From positions 7,750,001 through 7,814,000 of the forward strand of contig NC_134286.1 in assembly GCF_949628215.1 (NCBI RefSeq): a stretch of DNA of 64,000 nucleotides, in the 5' to 3' direction. Position numbers and translations under genes: made by a program. Under the pieces are notes generated by a model. It searched no databases and was not told the DNA's origin. It was given only the letters and a program-made list of their open reading frames with translations. Positions 13,269 through 25,390 of the stretch are shown in pieces (position 1 is the first letter of the stretch; each line of letters begins with the position of its first letter). Source of the DNA: Phalacrocorax aristotelis (lineage: Eukaryota; Chordata; Aves; Suliformes; Phalacrocoracidae).

Positions 13269-13286
13269 GCTCTCGCCAGGTGCCGC

Positions 13287-13876
13287 TCAGAGGACGATGT
13301 CTTTTAGTCTCCGGGCACTGGGCGAGTCCTTTTCCCGGCGTTCCTGCAGGAGCGGGTTGCCCTCCTGCCCGCCGCTCTCGCTGTCCGCCCCCCGGGGCTC
13401 TGCCTCCGTCGGCCGGGAAGGGCCACTGTTCCCAAAGGGCTCCCGTTCCCGGTTGCCGGCGCAGTGCCCGACACCGTACGGTGCCGCCGGCTTGCCAGAC
13501 AAAGGGCTCTTCAGGTGGAGGGGCGAGGTGACGGGGCTGACGGCCTCGCAGCCGTTGCCCGCCTCACGGACGGCGCCGCTCACCTTGGGGCTGCAGGCGG
13601 CCGGGTCCACCGTTCTTTTGCCTTTGGGGTTGGCGAGCCGCTCGTCGGCGAGGGGCTCGCCACCCTCCTTGCCGAAGGTGGCGAAGGTCCTTTTTGTGCT
13701 GCAGTCTGCGTAAGGCTCCGCGTCCACCGCCGTCGCCTCGATGGAGAGGGCGATGACGTTCCTCCCATGCTCGGGGGACTTGGTGCGGCTGGGGACGGCG
13801 CCGCGGGGCATCCAGCACCTGTCCGAGTGGCCCAGGATGCGGCACTCCTCCCTGCAATGAAATCCTTCGCTCTGAT
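13287..13876 (-). CDS. PCDH19: PCDH19 exon 6, C-terminal coding part
   Basis: Terminal coding exon: 590 nt including the TGA stop at 13289-13287. The acceptor is ttttctccacgcag on the minus strand. The first two bases complete the Asp codon begun in exon 5, giving DQSEGFHC, then [52 protein letters not shown], a [19 protein letters not shown] block, [11 protein letters not shown] and the terminal RRLKDIVL. These blocks identify PCDH19. The segments between them are poorly conserved, GC- and CpG-rich, and about three residues shorter overall than the human exon as I recall it. FATFGK fits the WIRS pattern for WAVE-complex binding. A long antisense open frame overlaps this exon and is a composition artefact. 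A (CCT)8 run on the plus strand begins just after the stop. Confidence 0.92.
13668..13685 (-). other. PCDH19: WIRS-type motif (FATFGK) in the PCDH19 tail
   Basis: The six codons read Phe-Ala-Thr-Phe-Gly-Lys, in frame with the exon 6 stop. They match the WAVE regulatory complex interacting receptor sequence (hydrophobic-x-Thr/Ser-Phe-x-x) known from several delta-2 protocadherins. The motif sits in a conserved island between diverged stretches. Binding itself is inferred. Confidence 0.55.
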
Positions 13877-14679
13877 CTGCGTGGAGAAAACACAAGGGCT
13901 GGTGAAGGGGGGGAGACCCGCTGGGGTGGCCCGCCACCACCCAGCCTGCCTGGGATGGGGCAGCCCCCGCCAAGCCAGGAGCTGCCCATCGCTCCTGCCC
14001 AAGCAGCAGTTATCCTACCCCAAACGGCAATATTTTTTAAGGCAAGACTCGGAAGAGGGATTTTTTTTTTTTTACTGTTATTTTTTCTGCCTCTCTAAAG
14101 ACCGGAGTTCAATTTCCAACAGGTTGTGTGTCATCTGCCACAACCAGACCTGCAACCTGGGGAAAGGAGTTACGGCTGCAGATCCATCACAGCGGGTCTG
14201 TCCCACAGGGCGAGCTGCCCCGAGTCAGCGCTTTCTGGGTTTGGTAACAAGCGCTAAAAGTCATCACGTTTTAAGCTTGGTTTGACGTGACTTTTAAGCT
14301 TGACTTTTGCAGAGGGGGAAAGGGAGTGGAGGGAGGAAGGGGTTTCCTTTGTTGTTTTGGTGTATATTTGTGTTTTAACTTTTTGCTTAATCCCCACTGA
14401 CCTCCCACACAACAGAGGCTTTATAAATCTCCAAGACTGCCCACTCCACTGAAGATTAAATGTGCCATTGCCAGCACTGGAGCTTTATTCATACAAGAGC
14501 AATAAAGATCCCTTCTCTCGACTTAGGGCTGTTCCAACACCACTTTATCGGGCTGAAATATGGCGTGGTGGTTTAATCATTTCCAAGGACCTTCCATGCC
14601 CAGGTCTGAGCGCTCCCAGGCGGGTGCAAACCCTCGTGCCCAGTGCCTGCATGCATCCCTGCGCTGCTGGCTGACCCCA

Positions 14680-14795
14680 AGGGACCGCGCAGCCTCACGC
14701 CCCCATCACAGACTGGCAAACTGAGGCCCAGGAAAGCGGCCGGGCTCAGCCAAGTGCAAAGCTGGAAAGCAAATGCAGGAGTCTCAGCTTCCCCA
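14680..14795 (-). mobile_element. MIR SINE fragment
   Basis: The plus strand reads gactggcaaactgaggccca, the reverse complement of the MIR cctcagttt...catctgt segment. It is followed by aaagctggaaagcaaatgca, which fits the reverse of the ccagctctgccactt part. The element is therefore sense on minus and diverged. Confidence 0.5.
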
Positions 14796-15744
14796 GCTTT
14801 TGCTGAGCATCTGTCCATGGCTCCCGCTGAACACCACAGGCTCCCGGCTGTTTTTCAGTCTCGGCTGATGACTTTTCCTTCATTTGATAAGAACTTGCAA
14901 TTGCAGCTAGCCCTCATAAAGCACAGCCTTTCCCTACGCAAAGATGGAGCTCCTTCCTATCGTAACCTATGTATACACAAAGCAGCATTAAAGCACTAAT
15001 GCCATTACCCATAAAAGACCGCGCTCAGTCAGTGCCGGTTTGATGGATTGAAGCCTGCAAAGGTGCAGACTCAGCCTGGGTTTGCTTCCCGTCCGTCTGC
15101 AAACCGTTCATTTTGATGCTTTGTACATCTGTGTGCATAACCTCCGCTCCTCAGGCACATTGGTATTTCCACCACATTCGAGCACTAGGGCGGCTGATAA
15201 AAATTCTCAGCACATAACACAATGCACCAAAATATGAGCAGCTTAACACTTACAGAGAATAAATGAGTAAAAGGCAGACCTCAAAAAAAAAAAAAAGAAG
15301 GATTTTTTTAAAAGGAGAAGAAGCCAATTAATTGAAAAATCTATGGGTAAAACATAAGCTTTTTCTCTACATCAGAGCCGCTACCCAGTGGTGCAGAGCG
15401 TGGCACCGGGTGGCTGCGTAGGAGGTCTGGGTTTCGGCAGCTGCCTTTACAGCAGTTTGAGAGAAGGATGCTCTGAGCCTTACATGCAGAACAACCTGCA
15501 CCGAGATCTAAAACCCCATGCTCTTATACTTTGATTCTGTCACTTTCAGATACTTGAGCAAAATAACAAAAAAAAAAAAAAAAAATTGCCCAGAAAATGT
15601 TGCTGCCTGCCTATTTATCCACAGCTTAACTTCAAAAGGGTGCTACAGGCATACAAAGTTGTGTAGTCTGGCTGCGATAGCAGAGGACTTGGTGATGGCT
15701 GGAGGGGCTACAGAAATATCTTGGGTTCTCATCGCCGATGAGAC

Positions 15745-15820
15745 ACTGATTTATTGTGCTGTGTGACCTTGGGCGCGTTGCTGGAGCGCACATCACTTCA
15801 GTCTCTCCGCAGACACGAAG
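15745..15820 (+). mobile_element. MIR SINE core fragment
   Basis: Contains gctgtgtgaccttgggc at 15758-15774, identical to the strongest part of the MIR core, followed by cacttcagtctctccgc, which fits the next segment. It is short and old; only the core survives. Confidence 0.5.
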
Positions 15821-18702
15821 GGCCGGATCTGGGCACACGCTGGGCTGGCTGGTCCAGCGTGGGAAGGCACTGCTGCTTCTCACCTTCACAGCCCAGCATT
15901 ATGGCTCAGCCCCACCTCCACTGGACCACACGGCCAAGGCAAACCTGACTCTGGATGGAGCACAGGCACGTTTGTCTTGCCTTGACCCATTTATTCCAAG
16001 CTGGCACATTTTACAGTTAAAAGCAGATCGAGGACTTCACCAATTACTGTACTGCAAGTGGATATTCCTCAAACCCTAGAGAGGGACCCATGTTTTAAGA
16101 GTGGTTTTACTAAAGACCGCTGGCACGGTGCCTATCTACTGGGGAGATGATCCACTTTGGACACCAAGATGCCTGTCTGCAAGTCACACCAGCGGCAGCC
16201 AAAATGGAGGCAGAAGAAGGGATGAAAAGCATTACGTTAAATTAAACCATTTCAATCTTTTATTTTATGAACTTATTTTGTAACAAGTACAAAAGATGCC
16301 AGGCTGACAGGCAGGATGTCACCAGCCATCCACAGACCTGAAGTCAACAGGTAGCTCCACAGCGCATTCTGCCTCCCTGCTCCTGTCCTCGCACAGATCT
16401 CAGCTTCAGTCTTGCAGAGACCACATCCTGCAGCCAGAAACCACCCCGCTCTTGGGGACAACACATGTTCAGGCAGCCCTGACCTGGCAGCAGACCCAGG
16501 AACCAGCGCAGAGCCCTGAGCAGCAGCCGCTTCTCCATGGCAGAATGAGGATCTTCACTGTCTTAACCCTGGAACTGACATAAAATACTATTTTTACGCC
16601 ACAAGCGTGCCCCGTTGATACACACGAACACCCCAGCTCTCCTCTGCTATCCCAGGTTCAAGGGCAAGCTCGGAGGGCTTTGGGGTACTCCAGCAGGCTG
16701 ATCCCAGGGCTGACAACTCGCATCCCCCTCCTGTGCAGGAGCAGCTGCTGCCCCAAAGCAGAGGCGGGTGCGGAGCGGCCGGACACCACTCCCGGCACTG
16801 CCCTTTGCAGTAGGTCTGACTCACCCAGGCCTAACGGCACCCAGGACAGTCATTCACATTCACAGGCTCTTTATTGTACTGTTCTGTCTTTAACAATCAG
16901 AAATAGGACAACAGGAAGTTCTTTTACAGCCCTAGACCTGCCCTAGTCAATATGACTGTTACTGTCGGCACTAAAAGATGTTCCTAATGCAGGGAGCAAT
17001 GCCCAGGGAATAACCACCGCACCACGTGCCACACGACGAGCGGCAGGCAGCCGAAACAGGCAGCTTCCCGCCTCGGTGCCGACGGCAGCGGGGTGAGCAA
17101 GCTGCCTTCAAACCAGCCTGCCGGGAGCAAAGGGACGAGGAAACAACGGCGGGGCAGCACCGGCTGACACGGCCCGGGGAAGGGGAACACCACGGCCTGG
17201 GGCTGTGCAATGTGCAAGCCGCTCTGAGCTGGGCTGGGCTTTCTAACAAGCCAAGCACATCGCGCACACGCTGCAGGGAGAGTCCTATTGCAAATGGGGC
17301 TGTAGGGATATCTGTCATACGCAGGCTATCCAGAGAGGTGCTGAACAGCTCGCAGGGGCAGGTGCCATGCACAGGTGATGGCTGTCTACTCTGGCACGCA
17401 ATGTGCACAAGTCCCACAGCAGCAACGTCCATTTTTTCAGTCAGTCTGCCTTCACCCAGCACAAATCCAGAATCTCGTTTCAGAGTACCTTAGGGCAGGG
17501 TTGCCTTTAAAATTATTCCCACACCCCCGTGCAAAACATCCCGGCAGAAGCCTCACCATGAAGTGGTGAGCAGTTATCTTGAAGTCAGGCTTGGCACAAA
17601 AAATCTGTCATTGCTAAATGTAAGCTCTCACTCTTAGCAAACATAAAATAAAATAAACCCAACAGCCACACCTGGAATAAAAATGCTCCTCAACAAGTAC
17701 AGCAAAACCCATGCTGAGCTCCAGATTTCAAACCTTGTCTACTTGCACCTCGGGTTCTGAGCCAGACAGCGGGCTGCCGAGAACCAGCGGCTGCAGAAAG
17801 ACACGCACAGCTCATCGGTGGGCAGACGCACAGCCATCATCGCTGGCGGGGAACGGGAGCTGGGGACAGCGGCACAGCGACACAACAGGCAGGGAGGTGA
17901 CACGAAACACCAGGACTGCCCTAATTCCCGCAGCTGAGCCCAGCACAGCACCTATCCAAGGGGTCCGAGCACCCTGCTGCCTGTACCCTCAGCACTTCCC
18001 AATCCCACCATGAAAGCTCTTAGCAAGAAGAGCAGGGAGATGGGATGGATGACCAGGAGCCAGGAGCCAAGAGGAGCCCAGGAGGAGCTGGCAGAGGACG
18101 TGGGGTGGGCTCTGTAGCAACAAAGCCTCCAGCTCCCCCCCGCATGGGGCTTTCTCTCATTAAAAGCAAGGCCTAACGAACAGCCAGGGTGCACAAGTGC
18201 TTTCAGTCTCCTATTCAAAGCCCGTGTACCTGCAGCAGGGCAACACGAAGCCAGTGTGCAAGGCGCCCATTCAGCTCTCAGAGCAATTGAATTATCTCCA
18301 GTGGAATCGCAGCGCTGGCCAAAGAGACGAAGTTAAATTGTAGCAAGGTGCAAGTGCCTGGGAATGTAATATTCCTGATAAATGGCCAGATGGCATGTGC
18401 TGTTATACAATCTAAGGTGCAATTTGGGCGATGACAATGTCCCTGGAGTTTCCATTTTCAAACAGCCGCTCAGTTCAATCCAATCCATGTCAGAGCAGCT
18501 TTGCTGAGGTGAGTAAGTAGAGCTCATTTGTGCTATTACATGGGGAGCACGGAAAAGGAGCGGAGTCGTCACTTGAAAATAAAAAAATAAGACAAAAAAG
18601 GGTGACTGGAAGAATCGCAGGTTGGGATGTGCACGGGGCAGGGGGTGCATGGGTAGAGCACCGCACTCAGCGGCCCCAGCCCACAGCCCCTGGCCCCGTG
18701 CC

Positions 18703-18759
18703 GGTGCGGGCACGCGTGCCCGCACCTGGGCCGGTACCACAGGTACCCTCGTGCACGAG
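18703..18759. repeat. Cluster of perfect palindromes
   Basis: A 24-bp perfect palindrome (18703-18726, centre cacg/cgtg) is followed by two GGTACC hexamers three bases apart (18733-18738 and 18742-18747). A 12-bp perfect palindrome ctcgtgcacgag follows at 18748-18759. It is GC- and CpG-rich inside a mixed-composition intron. It could form hairpins or be a multi-site binding element; neither is shown. Confidence 0.7.
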
Positions 18760-19116
18760 CCTGGTTTTATCTCCACATTTCGGTGTTTCTTCAGCAACCC
18801 TATGATTATACTGTAATCATGATGACGCTGCTCCTGGGTACAGCAAACAGCACGATCATTAAAAAATTCATTTCAAAATCTTCCTGGAAGCTAATAAATT
18901 TTACAGCAGTTTCAATCCTTTCTCATTGCAACAAAGAAAAGCTTAGTTCCAGACAAATTAAAAGTAAATTGATTGCCTTAGGGGAATCTATTCAAATATC
19001 ACTTTTCCATGTTAGAAATCTCTTCCTGAAACAAGAAGAGGAGAGCCAGGGAGAGCCAGCACGGGAAAGATGTGGGAAAGCAAATCATTAAATCTTGGTT
19101 CATGAAACTAAGGGGG

Positions 19117-19131
19117 GTGTGTGTGTGTGTG
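19117..19131. repeat. Short (GT)n tract
   Basis: Seven GT units in intron 5, preceded by a G run. Confidence 0.9.
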
Positions 19132-20599
19132 GAAATCAAACTTAAAATAAAATGCAAATGTCTCACTGGGGTGCGGGCCTAACATTTGTGATGGAATTTA
19201 TGAATAATAAATATGAATAAATAGTAAACATGAAGGGATCAAACACTGCTGTTGCTGTTTACTCATGGTTAGCCATCTTTTATGGACAATGCACAACTGC
19301 ATTATTTAACACTCCTCTTCCAGCTACTTTGGGGTTTCTTTTCAACTCCCGCACCTTAATTTTCTTAGGAATGTACACCACAAGGTGGGTGGCACGTCCC
19401 CGAGCCGCTGTGCGGCACCCGCCACCGCCTGCATGCTGGCGGAGCCCACCTCCCCTCCACCCCACCAGAAGCGGCTGTTCCCGGCTCGGGAGCAGCGATC
19501 CACCGCATTACACTCCAGATAAAATAATAAGCTCGAGGAAAATACAAACAGTCCCCAGCCATGGTTCATCATCTGCTTATAAATTAAGACTCTGCACCTC
19601 TCCCTTATCTCCTGTAATAGCATAATATGAGGAAACATGAGGTGGGGAATAGTGTATTATATTTTTGACCTATGGGCTTTTACAGAGCCTTCTTTGCCTT
19701 TCCTAATAAGAAATCTCCAGTCTATGCAGAAGTGTAATCCTGGTGTGGCTTCCCTTGCACAACGCTCAGAGGATACTAATAACCAGGGACAGTGACAAAT
19801 GCTCTTTACCACGACGAGGAGACTTTCTTTTCCTCTATTTTGCCATTGTTTGGGATTTATGCAAGCTAAAAAATGCTCTATTTTTAATCCTGGATTGTCT
19901 GTCCTGACACAGGAGGTCAACAGTGCTTGGACGAAGCAAATGCCTGCGAGGAATTATTTTAACGAAACAAGGGATGTGAATTAATTTATCAGGCAACTGC
20001 TGATAAGGACCCATGGCTGAACATGGCTCGTGGGCAGTGCTTCTGTAATGGTCAACAGCGAGATGCGGTGGGGCTTGCTCCTGGCTGCTGCAGATACACA
20101 CAGCTCCCAGGGAACACCAAGGCGCCGCGTTGATTTACACCAGCCAGGGGTTGGCCCATTCACTCCTTTCCCTGCTCTATATTACCATTAATACCAGCCT
20201 TTCTCCAGCAGAACAGTCCCTGTATCATGAACGACGACTGGCACACCGCCACATGCAGGGTGCCTGGCTCACTACACACCGGAGGGCTGAGGGTAGACTT
20301 GATGCAAAAGATTTTCTCCAGGAAAACACCTTCCCAGGCAGGCCGAAGCCTTTGAGATGAGAAGGCAGCTGTGGGAAGGAGGGCGATCACCCGAAGCAAG
20401 AGGAGCTGTTGTTCAGGCACGCCATGCATTATAGCGGAGCCAGACCCAGAAGGTATTATGGGCTGGAATGCAATTTAATGCTGGCTACCCCCCTTTATCC
20501 GGGACCGCGGGCCAATCCCCACCTCATTCACAAGGCAAAATTAATTCCCTTTCAGAGGGCCAGCGGAACACACCATTTAAACTCCAATTAATCCTTTTC

Positions 20600-21110
20600 T
20601 TAAGTGGTCTGTAGAGCTCGTGCTGGCCCCTGAGCGGCGCGGATTTCACCTCTGAAATCACCACTACTCATGCCTCGATACAGTGCTTATTAGCATCCTA
20701 ACTGATGTGAGGATGCAGGATCTGGTCCTCGGAGAGGAGAGCACTCCGGGATCCGATAGACCTTTTCCATCTCGAAGCATTACGGCTCTGTAATTCATAG
20801 GCATAGCTCCCATTAATGCTAATGGAAGCTACTGTGCTGCCTGCACGAGTGCAGAATACAACCCTTTGACTTCATTACTGGAATTCAATTTCATTAACAC
20901 TGGATACAGAGGGATTGTCCTAAATACACTCTTTCTTATATTTTTTTCATGTTAATGTAACCATTTGAGTATATTATACCCTGCAGAGATGGAAACATTT
21001 CTAGTCTGTTTAAACACATTTCCCACAATTGGGAGCAAAACTTTGTCTCCGTTTATGCCTTTGACACCAGCTGCCTTCCATTTAATGGGACTGTAGTCGC
21101 TAAAACAAAT
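20600..21110. other. Candidate conserved non-coding block (intron 5)
   Basis: Single-copy, AT-rich sequence with several homeodomain-type cores (cattaatgctaatgg, tttcattaacac, gttaatgtaac) and no simple repeats or open frame. It is offered only as a candidate because conservation cannot be measured here. Part near 20810-20880 could instead be an old repeat. Confidence 0.25.
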
Positions 21111-23066
21111 TAATCCAAAGGTTACTTTTCTCTGCTATTGTCAAATTCAAACCAGACAAATTCACATATCCTGTCGGGTAACACGGGACCAGCCAGGCAA
21201 CCACATTCCAACGGCAGCAGTAAATCAAATTATTGCCCTGTCCCATTCAAAATTAGGCGTTGCTCAGAAAACCGGTACTTGACGCTTCTGATAAAAATCC
21301 AACAAAACAGAAATTACAGTTGGGGGAGATAAGAAGCAATTCCCAGCTGCTCGTACTGAGCCAGCTCCTGGCCCAGCGCCTGTTGGAGCAGCATCCCTGC
21401 CCTTGCTGCAGCCATACCGATGTACACCCCTTGGGGGGCTCAAGGAGAACATTTTACCACAACCAGCACCTCCCTTGGCCAGGACAAAGCAGAACAACCC
21501 ATCCTCATCCTCTGCCCACCGGGACGTGGAGCGCCAGGGTGGTGGCAGGAGCGGGGATGCAGGTGAGAACCCCACCTGCCCCCTCCTCCTGCGCACCCGC
21601 CCAATGCAGCTCTCCCACCCCTGTGAGTTTTCTGGTGCTTCCACACAACAAGTGAGAAATAAAGGAGCCGAGGTTATAAATGCTGATACATAATTTACTC
21701 CCATTATCAAGATTAAACACATCTTTGCATGCTTAGCATAAAACAACTGCCTTTCCCCAGATTTCTCAAGGACATGCATAAACTTCATTATTATCTAAAT
21801 AATCAAAAGAGTATTTCAATAGAATATTTAACTGTCTGCCTACTAGAAACTCACAGCCTTAATCTAACACTGATCCTCCGTTGTCCTTCATGTAAATATT
21901 GTTGGGACGTCAGCCAAAGCCTAGGGAAGTAAGCTTCGTCTTGGTGGATGGGAATCTCTCGTGTCAGATACAGTCAGCCTGACTAATGAGACCTACAGCT
22001 TGCCAAAACCTACAGCCTCACTGTCTGTTCCAGCCATTGAACGCGCTCAGAAACCCAGTGGCACCAGCCCAGCAGTCTACAGATCCCAATCAACTATCAA
22101 TAGCTTAAGTGTAAGTGATTGTGTATGAAGTATGAGCCAAATGTGTTTCCTTTTTCAGTTTTAGGACCTCCAGTATTGTTATTGCACCAGTAATGCTTGC
22201 ACGGAATTAATCATAGATGTACCCACAAGGCAAAACATTATGAGAAGCTCTTTGTACTTCTGAAAAGTGTGCAGCTCTGAAGAGTGGAGGGAGCTGGAAG
22301 GCTTCCCAGCACGATGGGGCGTTCCCCACCATCGAGAAATAGCTAGGGAATTTTTTTCTTCCTTTTTTTTTTTTTTAACCAAAAGCAGTGGTTGCTGGCC
22401 ATCCTTCATCATGACATTGACCTCTCGCTCCTCCACCCTGCAACCCAGCATTATCCCCTCCTTGGTGTTCTACTTGAACTCTTTGGGGTTTTTTTGATGA
22501 ACACAGGGCCCTTCAATGCTGGTGGATCCCCTTGTATGAAACACAGGGATGTCCCACGATGCGATGCTGGCCTAGGGTGGCAGGTGCATCAGAAAATCCC
22601 ACAGGGAACTGCGACAGGGACAGGGCTGCAAAAGCCGCTCTACATTGTCCAGCACCCAACAGCGCCCACGGTCTGATCCGGCACCATGACTCACTGCGAC
22701 ACAAGGACACTCCTGTTCCTCTCTTCCCAGCCACAGGTCTGCACCAAGGGTTCAAATGAGGCTCCAGCTCCGTGCCGATGAGGGATAACGGCGATGCCAG
22801 GCAAACACCAGCTGTGGGTTAGACTGGCCCCATGGCCACCAGAAGAGATAACGGCATTGCCGAAGCTTGGGAATCTGGCCCATTTAATTCAACCAAAACT
22901 TTGTTCTGGCAATTAAGTTTACCTTCATTAACTAAAAGAGCGATCACGGTGTATAAATATACAGATAAAGTTATTATAAGGTCAAGAGTCAAATCTAAAA
23001 ACTCATTATAATCCTAGGGAAACTACATTACCTGTAAGTCATGGACAAGCAATGCAGGTGGGGACC

Positions 23067-23105
23067 TATCCCATCTTATCCCATCCCATCCAGTCCCATC
23101 CCATC
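23067..23105. repeat. (TCCCA)n pentamer repeat, imperfect
   Basis: tatcccatcttatcccatcc and the following bases form several imperfect atccc/tccca units in intron 5. Confidence 0.8.
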
Positions 23106-25059
23106 AGCCCTGCAGTCGTGGGGACAAGATGGAAAGTGAGCCCTCAAATTTGTCTGGGGCTGTAAACTGAAGAGCCACAGGGAGATGGCTGAGGAATGGG
23201 AATGGAAAATAACTGTATTTTCACGACCTGTGGAAGTACTGCAAGGAAAGCCGTTGGCTCCACGCCTCCAGCCAGGCTGATGACAACCCGTGGGCGCCCA
23301 GGCACTGATGCTGAGTCTGATGGGGGGGGTCTGCACGCTGCACTGGGGTCCTGCCACACGTTCCCTCACTGTGGCTCCAATGCAGGGGGCAGGAGGCTCC
23401 TGCTCCCCGATGTGGGCTGCTCCAGCGCCGCTCAAGCACAGTGGACTTCTGGCCCAGCCCCTGCCTGCACAGCCTCCAATGATTTCTGACTTCTCCGAGG
23501 CGTGTTTCTGCAGCACTGCCCCAAGGTCAGGCCGAATTGTGTTGGCTCCTGGCCCCAGTTCACAGGGCTGTCAGTTAAACTGCACCACAGCATCGTTACT
23601 CCCGGTGATGGTGTGACAGACAGACAGAGCCCAGCTGGATTTTCAAAACCTAAGCACTTTGCAACACTGACAGGCACGAAAAAAAAACACCAACCCACAA
23701 CCCTCTTAGTCTGAGCAGGTTTTATCTGGAAATACCCAAAGCCAGTAAGTATAAGACCCTACAAAGTCATTCATCCTGAACCACTTTTCTGACCAAACCT
23801 TTTAACTGTCACCTGGAAATAAAAAGCAATAGGTACCAGCCCCAGCCGGTGTTACCTGATTAGTCTAGTCCCCACCGCATCCTTAACACAGCCTTTCTTC
23901 AAAGGGATAAAGCAATGATTGATGTAATTTGGTGCTTTCAGACAGAGTTAGCATGAGGAGAAGAGTCAAGTTCATTACTCTGGAGTTCACCACAAGGCTG
24001 CCGCAGCCAAGAAGACGTGGCCGGCGCTGGCGCTAAGCTGCTGGCCAGGCACCCACTTCTGCAGCAGGAGCACAAGATGCACCATAAGCAGGTAGGTTTA
24101 ACTTAAATGTATCCCTCTGCGGTGGGAATCAGCCTGATTTCCCCCCTGAGCACAAGAAGGGGGATGCAACGGGAAGGCAGGCAGTGTGGTCCTGCAGTAA
24201 TTCTGCTGGAGCCTCTCTACAGGGACCCACCCTTGCTGTCTGCAGCACACAGATGTAATGCCACCTCTTTGCCACTGCACGCTCGCCTCATTTCTAAAAC
24301 ACTTACACATGCAGCATGTATTAGAATTAAAAAACCATTAAACCTCGGAAAGGAAAAACTTTGACAGGATGCGTAATATACTAAGTATAATTAATTAAAT
24401 TGGATGAGGCACTGGGGGATGAGAGAAGAGTGGATGGAGACTGTTCTTGGAAAAGGGATGGTAATGCACTAATGTTCAGTGTGTGCCATTAAGAAAGAAA
24501 CAGCCTTGGAAGAGGCGAGGATGAGCGACGGGAGCTTTGAGAGACGGCACCAGCCAGTTGGGCACCTCGGATGCATAGCAAAGAAGGTGATAGCATGAAA
24601 TGCGGCCAATTAGAGCTCTAAAAGAATTATAACAAAGATGGAAAAGGCATCCTAGAGATGGAAGAACAAAAATGGCATGAAGGTTGCTAAACAGCAATAC
24701 CCTACCAGTGACAGCCTCCTCCAGGGAGCATCTCCTGACACTGTGCAAGGGCTCGGGGCAATGGACCACCTTCACCACCCAGCACCAGGCTCTCAGGGCC
24801 TGCGGGCATCAGGGCAGGCAAAAGGAGACTCATCCTGGAAAGCACCTGGCCCTCCATAGGGTTATTCTTCAGTAATTTGTACCACCAGGCACAGTTCCCT
24901 AGTGTGGGTAGCACCAAGCTGCATCCATCCCCCTCAGCGGGCGCCAGCAGCAACTGAGGTGGGGTGGGGAGCAGCAACCAAAGCCGGGGCTGTGGAGGGA
25001 GCATCAAAGGCAGCCCCAGTCGACACAGCAGGCACAACATGATGAGACAGCCACAGTCT

Positions 25060-25390
25060 GTTCAGCAGGACAAAGTTTTAACGGGCTTAACAACAGCATC
25101 AGCACTGATCATTAGGCAATTACAACTGCTGAAAGTTGACAAAGCACCAGGACCAAATGAATTATCTCCCAAATCCTGCAGGCAGGAGCATGGAAAAGAG
25201 AAAAGTCAGCGTCAACATCCTCTGATAGCTCACCAGGTGCAGAAGCAGTAACTAAAAACTAAACGGCTGCTTGCTTACTTGATATTTGGAGAGATAAAAG
25301 GGGAAGTCCAGGAAATGAGGTCTTCAGAAACACTCTCATCATTTAGGGAACTGTGGGAGGGAAGGTCCTGGAAACACTGATGCAGCCAGG
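25060..25390 (+). mobile_element. Decayed CR1/L3-type ORF2 (reverse transcriptase) fragment
   Basis: A plus-strand frame contains LLKVDKAPGPNELSPKS, the hallmark segment near the start of non-LTR reverse transcriptases (usually KAPGPDxLxPRxL). About 180 bp further on, in another frame, GTVGGKVLETLM matches the downstream SVxGKxLExL motif. The two motifs are in the right order and distance, with frameshifts and stops between, so this is a dead and old LINE fragment. The borders are approximate. Confidence 0.6.

Larger units (their letters stand above)
8975..13286 (-). other. PCDH19: Probable 3' UTR of PCDH19
   Basis: The sequence downstream of the stop is mostly AT-rich single-copy DNA without convincing ORFs. 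Stretches at about 11.5-12.3 kb and 12.6-12.9 kb have the look of a conserved vertebrate 3' UTR. It contains a (CCT)8 run right after the stop and a (TAA)n microsatellite at 11784-11827. A G/C-rich patch lies at about 9.9-11.0 kb. Minus-strand AATAAA hexamers occur at 11545, 10661, 9291 and 9003. The last two are followed by GT-rich sequence and mark the likeliest 3' ends, giving a UTR of 4.0-4.3 kb. The end point is inferred; only transcript data would fix it. Confidence 0.45.

Noticed and set aside
13877..13973. Upstream extension of the exon 6 frame with an ATG
   Set aside because: It lies in intron 5 beyond the ttttctccacgcag acceptor. Joining exon 5 at 13876 restores the conserved DQSEGFHC sequence.
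13464..14285. 273-codon open frame on the plus strand antisense to PCDH19 exon 6
   Set aside because: It mirrors a GC-rich coding exon, where stops are rare in other frames. It runs through the splice acceptor into intron and poly-T, and resembles no protein.
23067..23105. Short regular repeats considered as a CRISPR-like array
   Set aside because: A pentamer microsatellite without spacers, in a vertebrate genome.
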